DNA from: Cryobacterium sp. HLT2-28 | GTDB lineage: Bacteria; Actinomycetota; Actinomycetes; Actinomycetales; Microbacteriaceae | NCBI RefSeq assembly: GCF_004402495.1 | Contig: NZ_SOFH01000023.1 | Coordinates: 248,001 to 312,000 of the forward strand | Direction: 5' to 3' | Length of the DNA: 64,000 nt | Part shown: one piece after another, positions 16,722 to 23,194 of the stretch | Position numbering within the stretch: position 1 is the first letter of the stretch | Layout: the number at the start of each line of letters is the position of its first letter | Translations under genes and position numbers: made by a program | Notes under the pieces: generated by a model | The model's input: only the letters and a program-made list of their open reading frames with translations | Told to the model about the DNA's origin: nothing | Database searches by the model: none

Positions 16722-17468
16722 CTAGTCGGTCTCCGCGGAGACCCCGCGGAAGACCTCCGGGTAGTCGTCCAGCCAGGTCCAGCGGGCCAGCGGCCAGCTG
16801 ATCACCAGGGCACGGCCGACGACGTTCTCGATCGGCACGAAGCCCTTGCCCGGCGTGTCGCCGTTGTACCGGGAGTCCTTCGAGTTGTAGCGGTTGTCGC
16901 CCATCACCCACAGTGATTTCGCGGGCACGTCCACGTCGAAGGCATCCTTGGAGACCTGCGTTTGGCCGGTCGGGAGGTTCACGTACGGTTCTGAGAGCGG
17001 GATGTCGTTGACGCTCATCTGGCCGAGCGCGTTGCAGCAGACGACGTGGTCTCCCGGCAGCCCGATGACCCGTTTGATCAGGTGGTCGTTGCTGTCCGGG
17101 GCGGAGAGGCCGACCACGGAGAGCACCCAGTCGACGCCGGCCACGATCGGGTTCTGCTGCACCGGAGCCTGCGGCAGGAGCCAGCCGCCCGGATCGCGGA
17201 AGACGACGACGTCGCCCCGGGTGATCGGAATGAGCCCGGGTTCGAGCTGGTTCACGATGATCCGGTCGTTGACCAGCAGCGTCGTCTCCATCGACCCGGA
17301 GGGGATGTAGAACGAGCGGATCAGGAACGTCTTGATCAGGAACGAGATGAGCAGGGCCACCACGAAAATGACCAGGAGGTCGCGAAGGAAGAGTGCAACG
17401 CCGCGCTTCTTGCGCTTCGTTTCTGATTCCAGGCGATCTGATCGCGTGGGCAGAGAATTGTCTGTCAT
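16722..17468 (-). CDS. lepB: Signal peptidase I
   Basis: Membrane-bound serine protease that removes Sec and Tat signal peptides. 248 residues: a basic cytoplasmic N-terminus (ESETKRKKRG), one membrane segment (LLVIFVVALLISFLIKTF), then the catalytic domain. The Ser-Lys dyad is seen in IPSGSMETTL and in IKRVIGLPGD, and box E is MGDNRYNSKDSR. It has the common actinobacterial position between rplS and rnhB. The 77-nt gap from rplS contains an 11-bp inverted repeat at 17476-17514. Confidence 0.96.
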   Translation of the reverse strand: MTDNSLPTRSDRLESETKRKKRGVALFLRDLLVIFVVALLISFLIKTFLIRSFYIPSGSMETTLLVNDRIIVNQLEPGLIPITRGDVVVFRDPGGWLLPQAPVQQNPIVAGVDWVLSVVGLSAPDSNDHLIKRVIGLPGDHVVCCNALGQMSVNDIPLSEPYVNLPTGQTQVSKDAFDVDVPAKSLWVMGDNRYNSKDSRYNGDTPGKGFVPIENVVGRALVISWPLARWTWLDDYPEVFRGVSAETD

Positions 17469-17475
17469 TAAACCG

Positions 17476-17514
17476 CCTGAGCTCCTGACCCAGTGTAAGG
17501 GTGAGGAGCTCAGG
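17476..17514 (-). terminator. Stem-loop between rplS and lepB
   Basis: Perfect 11-bp inverted repeat CCTGAGCTCCT / AGGAGCTCAGG with a 17-nt loop. On the minus strand it is followed by CGGTTTAATG, a poor U-tract. It may be a weak terminator or an RNA-stability element that lowers lepB relative to rplS. Confidence 0.45.
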
Positions 17515-17545
17515 GAGAAATCCAGCGGATGCTGGGAGTCGACTG

Positions 17546-17890
17546 TTAGTCGCGCTTCTCTTTGATCTTGGCCTTCTTGCCGCGCAGGTTGCGCAGGTAG
17601 TACAGCTTCGCGCGACGCACGTCACCGCGGGTGATGACCTCGATGTGGTCGATCACCGGGGAGTGCACCGGGAAGGTACGCTCGACGCCGACCTGGAAGC
17701 TGACCTTGCGAACGCAGAACGTCTCGCGCACGCCTTCGCCGGAGCGGCCGATGACGACTCCCTGGAAGACCTGGACACGAGAGCGGGCGCCCTCAACGAT
17801 GTTGACGTGGACCTTGACGGTATCGCCGGCGCGGAAGGCCGGGATGTCCTTCCGGAGTGATGGTGCATCCACCTGGTCGAGAATATGCAT
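17546..17890 (-). CDS. rplS: 50S ribosomal protein L19
   Basis: Large-subunit protein at the 30S-50S interface. 114 residues, the usual size, with [49 protein letters not shown] and the basic C-terminus [13 protein letters not shown]. Unlike the typical trmD-rplS cotranscription, here it is separated from the upstream gene by 195 nt and has its own promoter candidate plus a long leader with two crossing helices (17909-18037). This suggests separate control of L19 synthesis. Confidence 0.97.
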   Translation of the reverse strand: MHILDQVDAPSLRKDIPAFRAGDTVKVHVNIVEGARSRVQVFQGVVIGRSGEGVRETFCVRKVSFQVGVERTFPVHSPVIDHIEVITRGDVRRAKLYYLRNLRGKKAKIKEKRD

Positions 17891-17908
17891 AGTGTTTCGC
17901 TCTCTGTA

Positions 17909-18037
17909 TCCGCCACAGGACGACTACGATTTGTGCCGCGCGACCCGCTGTCAGCGACCCGCGTCGGCAACCGACTGAGTATGTTCATGCCGATACGTTG
18001 CAGCTCCCCTGTGGCAGAGGCTTGCTACGGCACAAAC
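17909..18037 (-). promoter_or_regulatory. Predicted pseudoknot leader RNA of rplS
   Basis: Helix 1 pairs 18027-18037 with 17929-17939 (GUUUGUGCCGU with GCGGCACAAAU, 9 Watson-Crick plus 2 G-U). Helix 2 pairs 18008-18018 with 17909-17919 (UCUGCCACAGG with CCUGUGGCGGA, 10 Watson-Crick plus 1 G-U). The order is 1, 2, 1', 2', the pseudoknot topology. The 68-nt inner loop holds two small hairpins, GUCGGUUGCCGAC (17963-17975) and CGCUGACAGCG (17946-17956). The last arm ends 18 nt before the rplS start codon, a few nucleotides upstream of the GAGAG that may serve as ribosome binding site. Confidence 0.55.
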
Positions 18038-18041
18038 GCTG

Positions 18042-18071
18042 ATTATGTCATGAAAGCGGTCGGTGCCGCAA
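18042..18071 (-). promoter_or_regulatory. Sigma-A type promoter for rplS
   Basis: TTGCGG (18066-18071), 18-nt spacer, CATAAT (18042-18047) on the minus strand. The predicted transcription start, near 18035, falls at the first arm of the leader helix. Confidence 0.55.
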
Positions 18072-18085
18072 AAGAGACCGCCCCG

Positions 18086-18625
18086 TTACTGCTCGGCGGG
18101 CTTCTCGTGGATCACGATCACGGCGGGATCGGCGGTGCTGTCGAAGCGGGGCGGCTTGGGTGCACCCGGGGCGGAACCCTGGGGTGAACCCTGGACGCCG
18201 CCGGCCGGCACCGTGCCGAACCGCGCGGTCTCCTCGATCACGACGAGCATCTCGCGCATCCTCGCCCGGGCAGCGCTGTAGAACTCCCAGATGACGAACC
18301 AGAACGCGGCCAGACCGACGACCACCACGAGCACGGGAAGCCCGGAGGACGAGGCTGTGAAGCCGAGGGCGACGATCAGGGCGTGCCAGAGGGTGAGCAC
18401 GCCGACATCCGCCCAGGACACCGCCCGGGCGGCGCGCACGTCCTTGCGGGCGTAGATCAGCAGGGCGACCATGAGCAGGCCGATGCCGAGGAGGACGCCG
18501 CCGAAGAAGCTGCCGAGCACCATCCAGCCGCTCACACCGAAGACCGACGCGCCGACCAGCAGCCAGGCGGGCAGCACGACGACGGCGATGAACTGCCAGT
18601 AGTAGAAGAGTCTGCGTACGAACAC
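18086..18625 (-). CDS. Conserved membrane protein of unknown function
   Basis: 179 residues with about four predicted membrane segments (residues ~10-30, 33-58, 75-95 and 97-118), then a cytosolic C-terminal tail of ~60 residues that is Pro/Gly-rich and ends HEKPAEQ. The GTG start at 18625 is supported by TAGTCT exactly 6 nt upstream, suggesting leaderless expression. No family was recognised with confidence. It lies between trmD and rplS, genes normally adjacent, but seems to be transcribed on its own. Confidence 0.75.
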   Translation of the reverse strand: MFVRRLFYYWQFIAVVVLPAWLLVGASVFGVSGWMVLGSFFGGVLLGIGLLMVALLIYARKDVRAARAVSWADVGVLTLWHALIVALGFTASSSGLPVLVVVVGLAAFWFVIWEFYSAARARMREMLVVIEETARFGTVPAGGVQGSPQGSAPGAPKPPRFDSTADPAVIVIHEKPAEQ

Positions 18626-18631
18626 GACATC

Positions 18632-18637
18632 AGACTA
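18632..18637 (-). promoter_or_regulatory. -10 box of a leaderless promoter for the membrane protein
   Basis: TAGTCT on the minus strand, 6 nt before the GTG at 18625; the same hexamer and spacing as at 13538-13543. Confidence 0.5.
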
Positions 18638-18653
18638 CTCGCGTGATTCTGAC

Positions 18654-19391
18654 TTACTCCTCGGAGTTCGCTGGGGGCAGAAGGTCGGGCCGCACCTGCC
18701 TGGTGCGCGCGAGCTGCTGCTCGCGGCGCCAGGCGGCGATGGCCCCGTGGTTTCCGCTGAGCAGCACGGGCGGCACGTCGTGCCCGCGCCAGCTGGACGG
18801 CTTGGTGTAGCTCGGGTATTCCAGCAGACCGTCCTCGTGCGATTCCTCGACGAGGCTCTCCGGGTTGCCGACGACGCCGGGGATCAGCCGCCCGATGGCC
18901 TCGATCATGGCCATCACGGCGACCTCTCCCCCGTTGAGCACGTAGTCGCCGAGGCTGATCAGGCGCACCCGGCCGGTGGCGGCGTAGTGGTCGAAGACGC
19001 GCTGGTCGATGCCCTCGTAACGGCCGCAGCCGAAGACCAGGTTCGGTTCCTCCGCGAGGGACCTGGCCATTTTCTGGGTGAACAGTTCGCCGGCCGGGGA
19101 CGGGAAGATCAGGACAGGTCCGGCATCCGTCCCGGCCTGATCCCCGGCTGCGCCGCCGGCCACCTCGCCGATGATCTCATCGAGCGCTTCACCCCACGGC
19201 TCCGGCTTCATCACCATGCCGGCGCCGCCGCCATAGGGAGTGTCGTCGACGGTGTTGTGCCGGTCGTGGGTGTGATCGCGCAGGTTGTGCACGCGCAGGT
19301 CGATCAGCCCCGACTGGCGTGCCTTGCCGACGAGCGAGACGTCGAGGACGGAGAAGAACTCCGGAAAGATGGTGAGGATGTCGATGCGCAC
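18654..19391 (-). CDS. trmD: tRNA (guanine-N1)-methyltransferase
   Basis: Methylates G37 next to the anticodon, preventing frameshifts. 245 residues from GTG 19391 ([13 protein letters not shown]). The SPOUT trefoil-knot motifs are [15 protein letters not shown] and [15 protein letters not shown], and [13 protein letters not shown] is the substrate loop. A short insert (DQAGTDAGP near residue 86) lengthens one loop. It normally follows rimM directly; here an FNT channel gene is placed in between. The FNT stop codon TAG is part of the hexamer TAGACT, 6 nt upstream of the trmD start. Confidence 0.96.
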   Translation of the reverse strand: MRIDILTIFPEFFSVLDVSLVGKARQSGLIDLRVHNLRDHTHDRHNTVDDTPYGGGAGMVMKPEPWGEALDEIIGEVAGGAAGDQAGTDAGPVLIFPSPAGELFTQKMARSLAEEPNLVFGCGRYEGIDQRVFDHYAATGRVRLISLGDYVLNGGEVAVMAMIEAIGRLIPGVVGNPESLVEESHEDGLLEYPSYTKPSSWRGHDVPPVLLSGNHGAIAAWRREQQLARTRQVRPDLLPPANSEE

Positions 19392-19397
19392 CAGAGA

Positions 19398-19403
19398 AGT
19401 CTA
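19398..19403 (-). promoter_or_regulatory. -10 box for trmD that includes the FNT stop codon
   Basis: TAGACT on the minus strand, with TAG being the FNT stop, followed by TCTCTG and GTG. The spacing (6 nt) equals that of the other leaderless candidates in the window. Confidence 0.4.
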
Positions 19404-20240
19404 GGAGCGGATCAGCACCGGCTCGTTCGCACCCTCGAGTGCGGCGGCCCGGTTCACCCGGGTGCGGTGGGAGAAGTAGATCGGCAGGGCGGTGAAGAGC
19501 ACGGCGCCGAGGAGGTTGCCGATCAGGACCGGGCCCTGGTTCCAGACCCACCATTCGCCGAAGCTGATGTTCGCGCCGAGCATCATCCCGGCCGGGATGA
19601 CGAACATGTTCACGATGGCGTGTTCGAGTCCGAGGCTGAAGAAGGTGGTCACCGGCAGCCACATGGCGAGGATCTTCCCGGCCGTGGACTTCGAGGTGTA
19701 GAACATGATCGTGCCGATCGCGACCATCCAGTTGCAGAGCATCGCCTTGATGATGGCGACCAGGATGCCGCCGGCACCGACCGCCTCGTAGGGCAGCACC
19801 TTGTGCTCGGCCATGTGGATGATCGCCTGGATCATCGGGTCGCTCGTCTCGGTGCCGAGGTAGGTGATCGAGGCGACGTACAGTGCCGCGTAGAGCACGG
19901 CGCCGAAGAGGTGCGCGCAGATGACGACGGCGAAGTTGGTGAGCCCCTTCTGGAGGGTTGTGCGGCCCTCCATGATGGCGAGCGGAATAAGGGCGAAGCT
20001 GCCGGTGACGAGCTCCAGGCCGAGCAGGAGGATCATCGCGAAGCCGACCGGGAACAGCACAGCGCCCACGATCGGGAGCCCCGTCTGGGCTGCGGCCGTC
20101 AGCGCGACGGTGGTCGCCGCGCCGAGAATGGCGCCGGCGAGGGTGCCGCGCACGAACATCTGCTTAATGGTCAGGTTCGATTTAAGGACACCGGAGTGGA
20201 TGATGTCATCGATGAGTTGATCCGGTTTGACGTACGACAT
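19401..20240 (-). CDS. Formate/nitrite transporter (FNT) family channel
   Basis: Pentameric channel for small monovalent anions such as formate, nitrite or hydrosulfide. 279 residues with six predicted membrane segments. Family motifs include LLGLELVTGSFALIP, KAMLCNWMVAIG and LGLEHAIVNMFVIPAG, the last holding the pore His region of FocA/NirC. AAGGAGA precedes the ATG at 20240. The position is odd, inside the conserved rpsP-khpA-rimM-trmD series. The substrate cannot be chosen from sequence; no formate or nitrite enzymes are adjacent, though a sulfite/nitrite-type reductase lies 11 kb away. Confidence 0.9.
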   Translation of the reverse strand: MSYVKPDQLIDDIIHSGVLKSNLTIKQMFVRGTLAGAILGAATTVALTAAAQTGLPIVGAVLFPVGFAMILLLGLELVTGSFALIPLAIMEGRTTLQKGLTNFAVVICAHLFGAVLYAALYVASITYLGTETSDPMIQAIIHMAEHKVLPYEAVGAGGILVAIIKAMLCNWMVAIGTIMFYTSKSTAGKILAMWLPVTTFFSLGLEHAIVNMFVIPAGMMLGANISFGEWWVWNQGPVLIGNLLGAVLFTALPIYFSHRTRVNRAAALEGANEPVLIRS

Positions 20241-20333
20241 GCTGCGGTTCTCCTTGGAGGGTGTGCCGCGTCATGACGAGCTGGGAAGTCGGACGGGCGC
20301 GGCGCGCCACTCCCCGGGTGTTTCGGGTCGCGT

Positions 20334-20999
20334 CTATGCGCCTTCGCTGTCGGGGGTCTCCACCGGAGACGCCTGCGTCTCGGGTTCGGAGTCTGGTTCC
20401 GGCTCGGTGTCCGGATCCTCCGGCAGGTCGTCATCGGGTTCCTCCGGCAGCTCTTCGAGCAGCCCGGGTGGAGGGGTGATGGTGACGATGCCGGTCGTGA
20501 TGTCCACCGAGGGCACGATCGCCTTCACGAAGGGGATCATCACCTCGCCGGCCGGCGTCTTCACGATGAGCAGGTCCTGGGCCGGGAGGTGCTCGAGCCG
20601 GGTGATGGTGCCGATCTTCTCGCCGTCGCGTACGACGGCGAGTCCGACGAGCTGGTGGTCGTACCAGGCGTCTTCCTCGTCGGGCTGTTCCTCGTCATCC
20701 TGGTCGATCCAGAGGATCGCCTTGGCGAGGGCCTCGGCCGCTTCGCGGTCGGGCACATCCTTGAAGAACCCGACGGCGTGCTGGTTGTACCAGCGCAGCT
20801 CGACGAGTTCGAGGGTCTTGCCGTGCCAGGGTGACCCCGTGGGGACCTGGAGGGTGAACACGGCGCCCGGGACGAAACGACGTCCCGGGTCATCCGTGAA
20901 CAGTTCGAGCTTGATGGCGCCTTTGAGACCGTGCGCCTTCGTCAGACGCCCCACCCGGAGTTGACTTCGGGGCGGCGTGCTGTCGTTCACCAAGCTCAT
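20334..20999 (-). CDS. rimM: 16S rRNA processing protein RimM
   Basis: Assembly factor for the 30S head that binds S19. 221 residues if started at ATG 20999 (MSLVNDSTPPRSQLRVG); a TTG two codons upstream is possible. The N-terminal domain has VGRLTKAHGLKGAIKLELFTD and the C-terminal PRC-barrel has DHQLVGLAVV, DLLIVKTPAGEVMIPFVKAI. The last ~40 residues are an acidic Glu/Asp/Pro tail, unusual in length. It follows khpA by 25 nt. A 93-nt gap separates it from the FNT gene. Confidence 0.95.
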   Translation of the reverse strand: MSLVNDSTPPRSQLRVGRLTKAHGLKGAIKLELFTDDPGRRFVPGAVFTLQVPTGSPWHGKTLELVELRWYNQHAVGFFKDVPDREAAEALAKAILWIDQDDEEQPDEEDAWYDHQLVGLAVVRDGEKIGTITRLEHLPAQDLLIVKTPAGEVMIPFVKAIVPSVDITTGIVTITPPPGLLEELPEEPDDDLPEDPDTEPEPDSEPETQASPVETPDSEGA

Positions 21000-21024
21000 T
21001 ACCAACTACTCGCTAACAGTTTCT

Positions 21025-21261
21025 TCAGAAATCGGTGTCGACGACGTCGACCCGCACGCGCCTGCCGTCGGCCAGCGCGGCCACGAGGGTGCGCAAGGCC
21101 TTGGCGGTACGACCGGAACGACCGATCACGCGGCCGAGGTCTTCAGGGTTCACGCGAACCTCGAGGACCTCGCCACGTGGGGAGTTCTGTGTCGAAACGT
21201 GCACGTCATCCGGGTGATCGACGATCCCCTTGACGAGGTGCTCAAGCGCGGGAGCGAGCAA
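21025..21261 (-). CDS. khpA: KH-domain RNA-binding protein KhpA
   Basis: 78-residue single KH domain that binds RNA together with KhpB in Gram-positive bacteria. The GxxG loop is seen in LGRVIGRSGRTAKALRTL. Starts with TTG at 21261, two bases after the rpsP stop, with AAGG ahead of it inside the rpsP end. It occupies the invariant rpsP-khpA-rimM position and must be cotranscribed with rpsP. The gene is slightly longer at the N-terminus than the KH core and ends normally. Confidence 0.93.
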   Translation of the reverse strand: MLAPALEHLVKGIVDHPDDVHVSTQNSPRGEVLEVRVNPEDLGRVIGRSGRTAKALRTLVAALADGRRVRVDVVDTDF

Positions 21262-21263
21262 GA

Positions 21264-21689
21264 CTACGCCTTGTCCTCTTCGGGAGCAGCGGCGTCAGCC
21301 ACGGCCTCCTTGGGGGCCTCTTCCTTCGCCACGGGCTTGTCGGCCTTCGGCTTGAGAACGGGCTTCTTCTTCTCGTCGGCGACGAAAGCAACCTTGGCTT
21401 CCTTGACCCTCACGGTGCTGACGGCGTTCTTGTCACCCTTGAAGATGCCCCAGTCGCCGGTCAGCTTGAGGAGAGCGGCAACCTGCTCGGTCGGCTGTGC
21501 GCCGACGCCGAGCCAGTACTGCGCGCGCTCGGACTTGACCTCGATGACGGAGGGCTCCTGCGTGGGGTGGTAGATGCCGATCTCTTCGATGACACGGCCG
21601 TCGCGCTTGGTGCGCGAGTCGGCGACAACGATGCGGTAGTACGGTGCACGGATCTTACCCATGCGCTTCAAACGAATTTTGACAGCCAC
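21264..21689 (-). CDS. rpsP: 30S ribosomal protein S16
   Basis: Small-subunit protein. The GTG start at 21689 ([20 protein letters not shown]) is preceded by AGGAGA at normal spacing, giving 141 residues; the longer upstream frame is spurious. The ribosomal core ends near residue 85. A Lys/Ala/Glu-rich tail ([17 protein letters not shown]) follows, as in other actinobacteria. It leads the rpsP-khpA-rimM run. Its upstream region (21690-21910, 221 nt) is shared with the divergent toxin-antitoxin operon; no clear rpsP promoter was identified there. Confidence 0.97.
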   Translation of the reverse strand: MAVKIRLKRMGKIRAPYYRIVVADSRTKRDGRVIEEIGIYHPTQEPSVIEVKSERAQYWLGVGAQPTEQVAALLKLTGDWGIFKGDKNAVSTVRVKEAKVAFVADEKKKPVLKPKADKPVAKEEAPKEAVADAAAPEEDKA

Positions 21690-21910
21690 AATTCTCCTGT
21701 GTATTTGATTTTTGGCGAACTGACGGCCGTGAGCGTGGGGGCACACTCGGCACAAGCTCAATAAGGTGGTTTTTTCCTGCGTCTGAGTAGAGGGTCGAAC
21801 GCAAGAGAACTCGACTAATCATTCTGCCAGACGATGCCCCGTTTCGGATAATCGACGGTCGCCCGCGTGAGCAGTGTCAGGCGGCGCACCGTGCAGGCGG
21901 CGAGTCACTC

Positions 21911-21939
21911 TTGCCCTCCTCGCTCCCCTCGCGTACAAT
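21911..21939 (+). promoter_or_regulatory. Sigma-A promoter of the yefM-yoeB operon
   Basis: TTGCCC (21911-21916), 17-nt spacer, TACAAT (21934-21939). The transcription start would be near 21946, 16 nt before the antitoxin ATG. Confidence 0.7.
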
Positions 21940-21949
21940 AATCCGTACA
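21932..21949. promoter_or_regulatory. Probable YefM-YoeB operator (two CGTACA cores)
   Basis: CGTACA at 21932-21937 and again at 21944-21949, centre-to-centre distance 12 bp, covering the -10 box and transcription start. The E. coli yefM-yoeB operator uses TGTACA cores with the same 12-bp spacing, so autorepression by the antitoxin-toxin complex is likely. Confidence 0.65.
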
Positions 21950-21961
21950 GGGAGGCTTCCG

Positions 21962-22213
21962 ATGAGAACCATGACCTACTCAGAATCACGCGCGCACTAC
22001 GCCGAAACCCTGTCGGCGGTCGTCAATGACCGCGAGGAAGTCATCATCACCCGCGCCGGGCACGAGCCCGTCGTGATCGTCTCGCTCGATGAGTACGAGT
22101 CGCTCAAGGAAACCGCCTATCTGCTCCGCAATCCGGCCAATGCGCGGCGCCTTCTCAGATCAATCGAACGGCTCGAGTCCGGGCTCGGCACCGTGAATGA
22201 CCTGACGGAGTGA
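21962..22213 (+). CDS. yefM: Antitoxin, YefM/Phd family
   Basis: Labile antitoxin that binds YoeB and represses its own operon. 83 residues from ATG 21962 (MRTMTYSESRAHYAETLSAV), with GGGAGG upstream. The N-terminal Phd/YefM DNA-binding fold shows ITRAGHEPVVIVSLDEYESL. The C-terminal part (AYLLRNPANARRLLRSIERL) is the toxin-binding region. The stop overlaps the toxin start (GTGA). The longer frame starting at 21911 is excluded because the promoter lies inside it. Confidence 0.93.
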   Translation: MRTMTYSESRAHYAETLSAVVNDREEVIITRAGHEPVVIVSLDEYESLKETAYLLRNPANARRLLRSIERLESGLGTVNDLTE

Positions 22214-22470
22214 AATTCGTCTGGGATGAAGATGCCTGGATGGACTACGAATGGTGGCAGGCCCCGGACCGCAAAGTCCTCAAGCGGATCAATACGCTTC
22301 TCCGTGATGTGGCACGAAACGGAAACGAGGGCATTGGAAAGCCCGAGCCGCTGAAGCACGGCTTCCACGGCTACTGGTCGCGTCGCATCACGGATGAGCA
22401 CCGCCTCATCTACAAGGTTGACGGCGACGAGGTTCGCATCGCGGGGTGCCGGTACCACTACGGAAACTAG
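22210..22470 (+). CDS. yoeB: Toxin YoeB (Txe/YoeB family mRNA endoribonuclease)
   Basis: Ribosome-dependent mRNA interferase. 86 residues from GTG 22210. The RelE-fold residues expected for YoeB are present: the N-terminal WDEDAWMDYEWW helix, LKRINTLLRDV, then GKPEPLKHGFHGYWSRRITDEHRL with catalytic Glu and Arg, and C-terminal CRYHYGN with His and Tyr. Nothing is truncated, so the toxin is probably active. The stop codon is immediately followed, in another gene's frame, by the remnant of a WD40 protein. Confidence 0.94.
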   Translation: MKFVWDEDAWMDYEWWQAPDRKVLKRINTLLRDVARNGNEGIGKPEPLKHGFHGYWSRRITDEHRLIYKVDGDEVRIAGCRYHYGN

Positions 22471-23001
22471 GGATCCGCCGGCCACCAGCAGGAGGCCATT
22501 GATGAACGCCGGGACGGCAATACTCGTGCCCTGTGGGTTGACGACCTTTCACCGGCTGTGCAGCCCGGCGCGGAGTTCGGTGCGGTGAAGTTCTCGCCGG
22601 ACGGCTCGCGACTCTACGCCAGCGGGTTCGGCCCGACCATCGTGATCGACACGGCATCCGGCGATGAGCTGCCTCGGATCCCCGGAAACGGGATTCTGGC
22701 GGTCAGTCCGGATGGCCGTCGGATCGCGACCGCCGACGCGGGCGGCGCGATCATCACGTGGGACCTCGGCGACTGGTCGGCGGGTTTCCGCACCAGCATG
22801 TTCGCTCGGCAGACTGCGTCCGTGGAGCTCGATGAGCGCACCGTCGGGCTCGAACACTCCTACGGGATGACGCAGGTGATCGTCGCCGACCCGGCGGCGT
22901 GGACCGAGCGCGCGTGCCAGGTTGCCGGACGAGCACTGACCGAGGAGGAGTGGGGGAAGCTTTTGGGTGCTCGGCCGTACGCTCCGGCATGCCGTGGTTG
23001 A
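22471..23001 (+). pseudogene. 3' fragment of a WD40-repeat protein gene
   Basis: From the base after the yoeB stop an open frame reads as the end of a beta-propeller protein. It has two WD40-like blades (VKFSPDGSRLYASG and LAVSPDGRRIATADAGGAIITWD), then DPAAWTERACQVAGRALTEEEW, a C-terminal motif common in actinobacterial WD40/STAND regulators. There is no start codon or upstream part: the N-terminus is missing. A GTG at 22558 could start a 147-residue product, but it would begin inside a blade. Probably what remains after deletion at the toxin-antitoxin insertion point. The 193 nt to the next start hold only an 8-bp inverted repeat (23111-23118 / 23136-23143). Confidence 0.7.
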
Positions 23002-23194
23002 CCGCGGCCGCAGCTTGCGCACGCTGACCACGAGTGCCCGCATTTCCGCGGACCTGCGGCGAAGATCGCTTCGGTAGTCGACGAGTCACGGGTCGGGTCG
23101 GAGAACTCACCCTGACACGCAGGGCGGCCCGATCGGTGTCAGGATTGTGGCGGACAACACCCACTCGGGTGAGGCGATCCTCGAAAGGCCACCC

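Noticed and set aside
21690..21910. Short inverted repeats and A/T-richer stretch in the rpsP upstream region as a regulatory leader
   Set aside because: Only 5-bp arms were found and no clear promoter; insufficient compared with the rplS and rpsB leaders.
23111..23143. Inverted repeat CCTGACAC / GTGTCAGG upstream of the GCS2-type ligase
   Set aside because: Perfect but short (8 bp), not followed by a U-tract and not placed relative to any promoter; kept only as a remark in the WD40 remnant entry.
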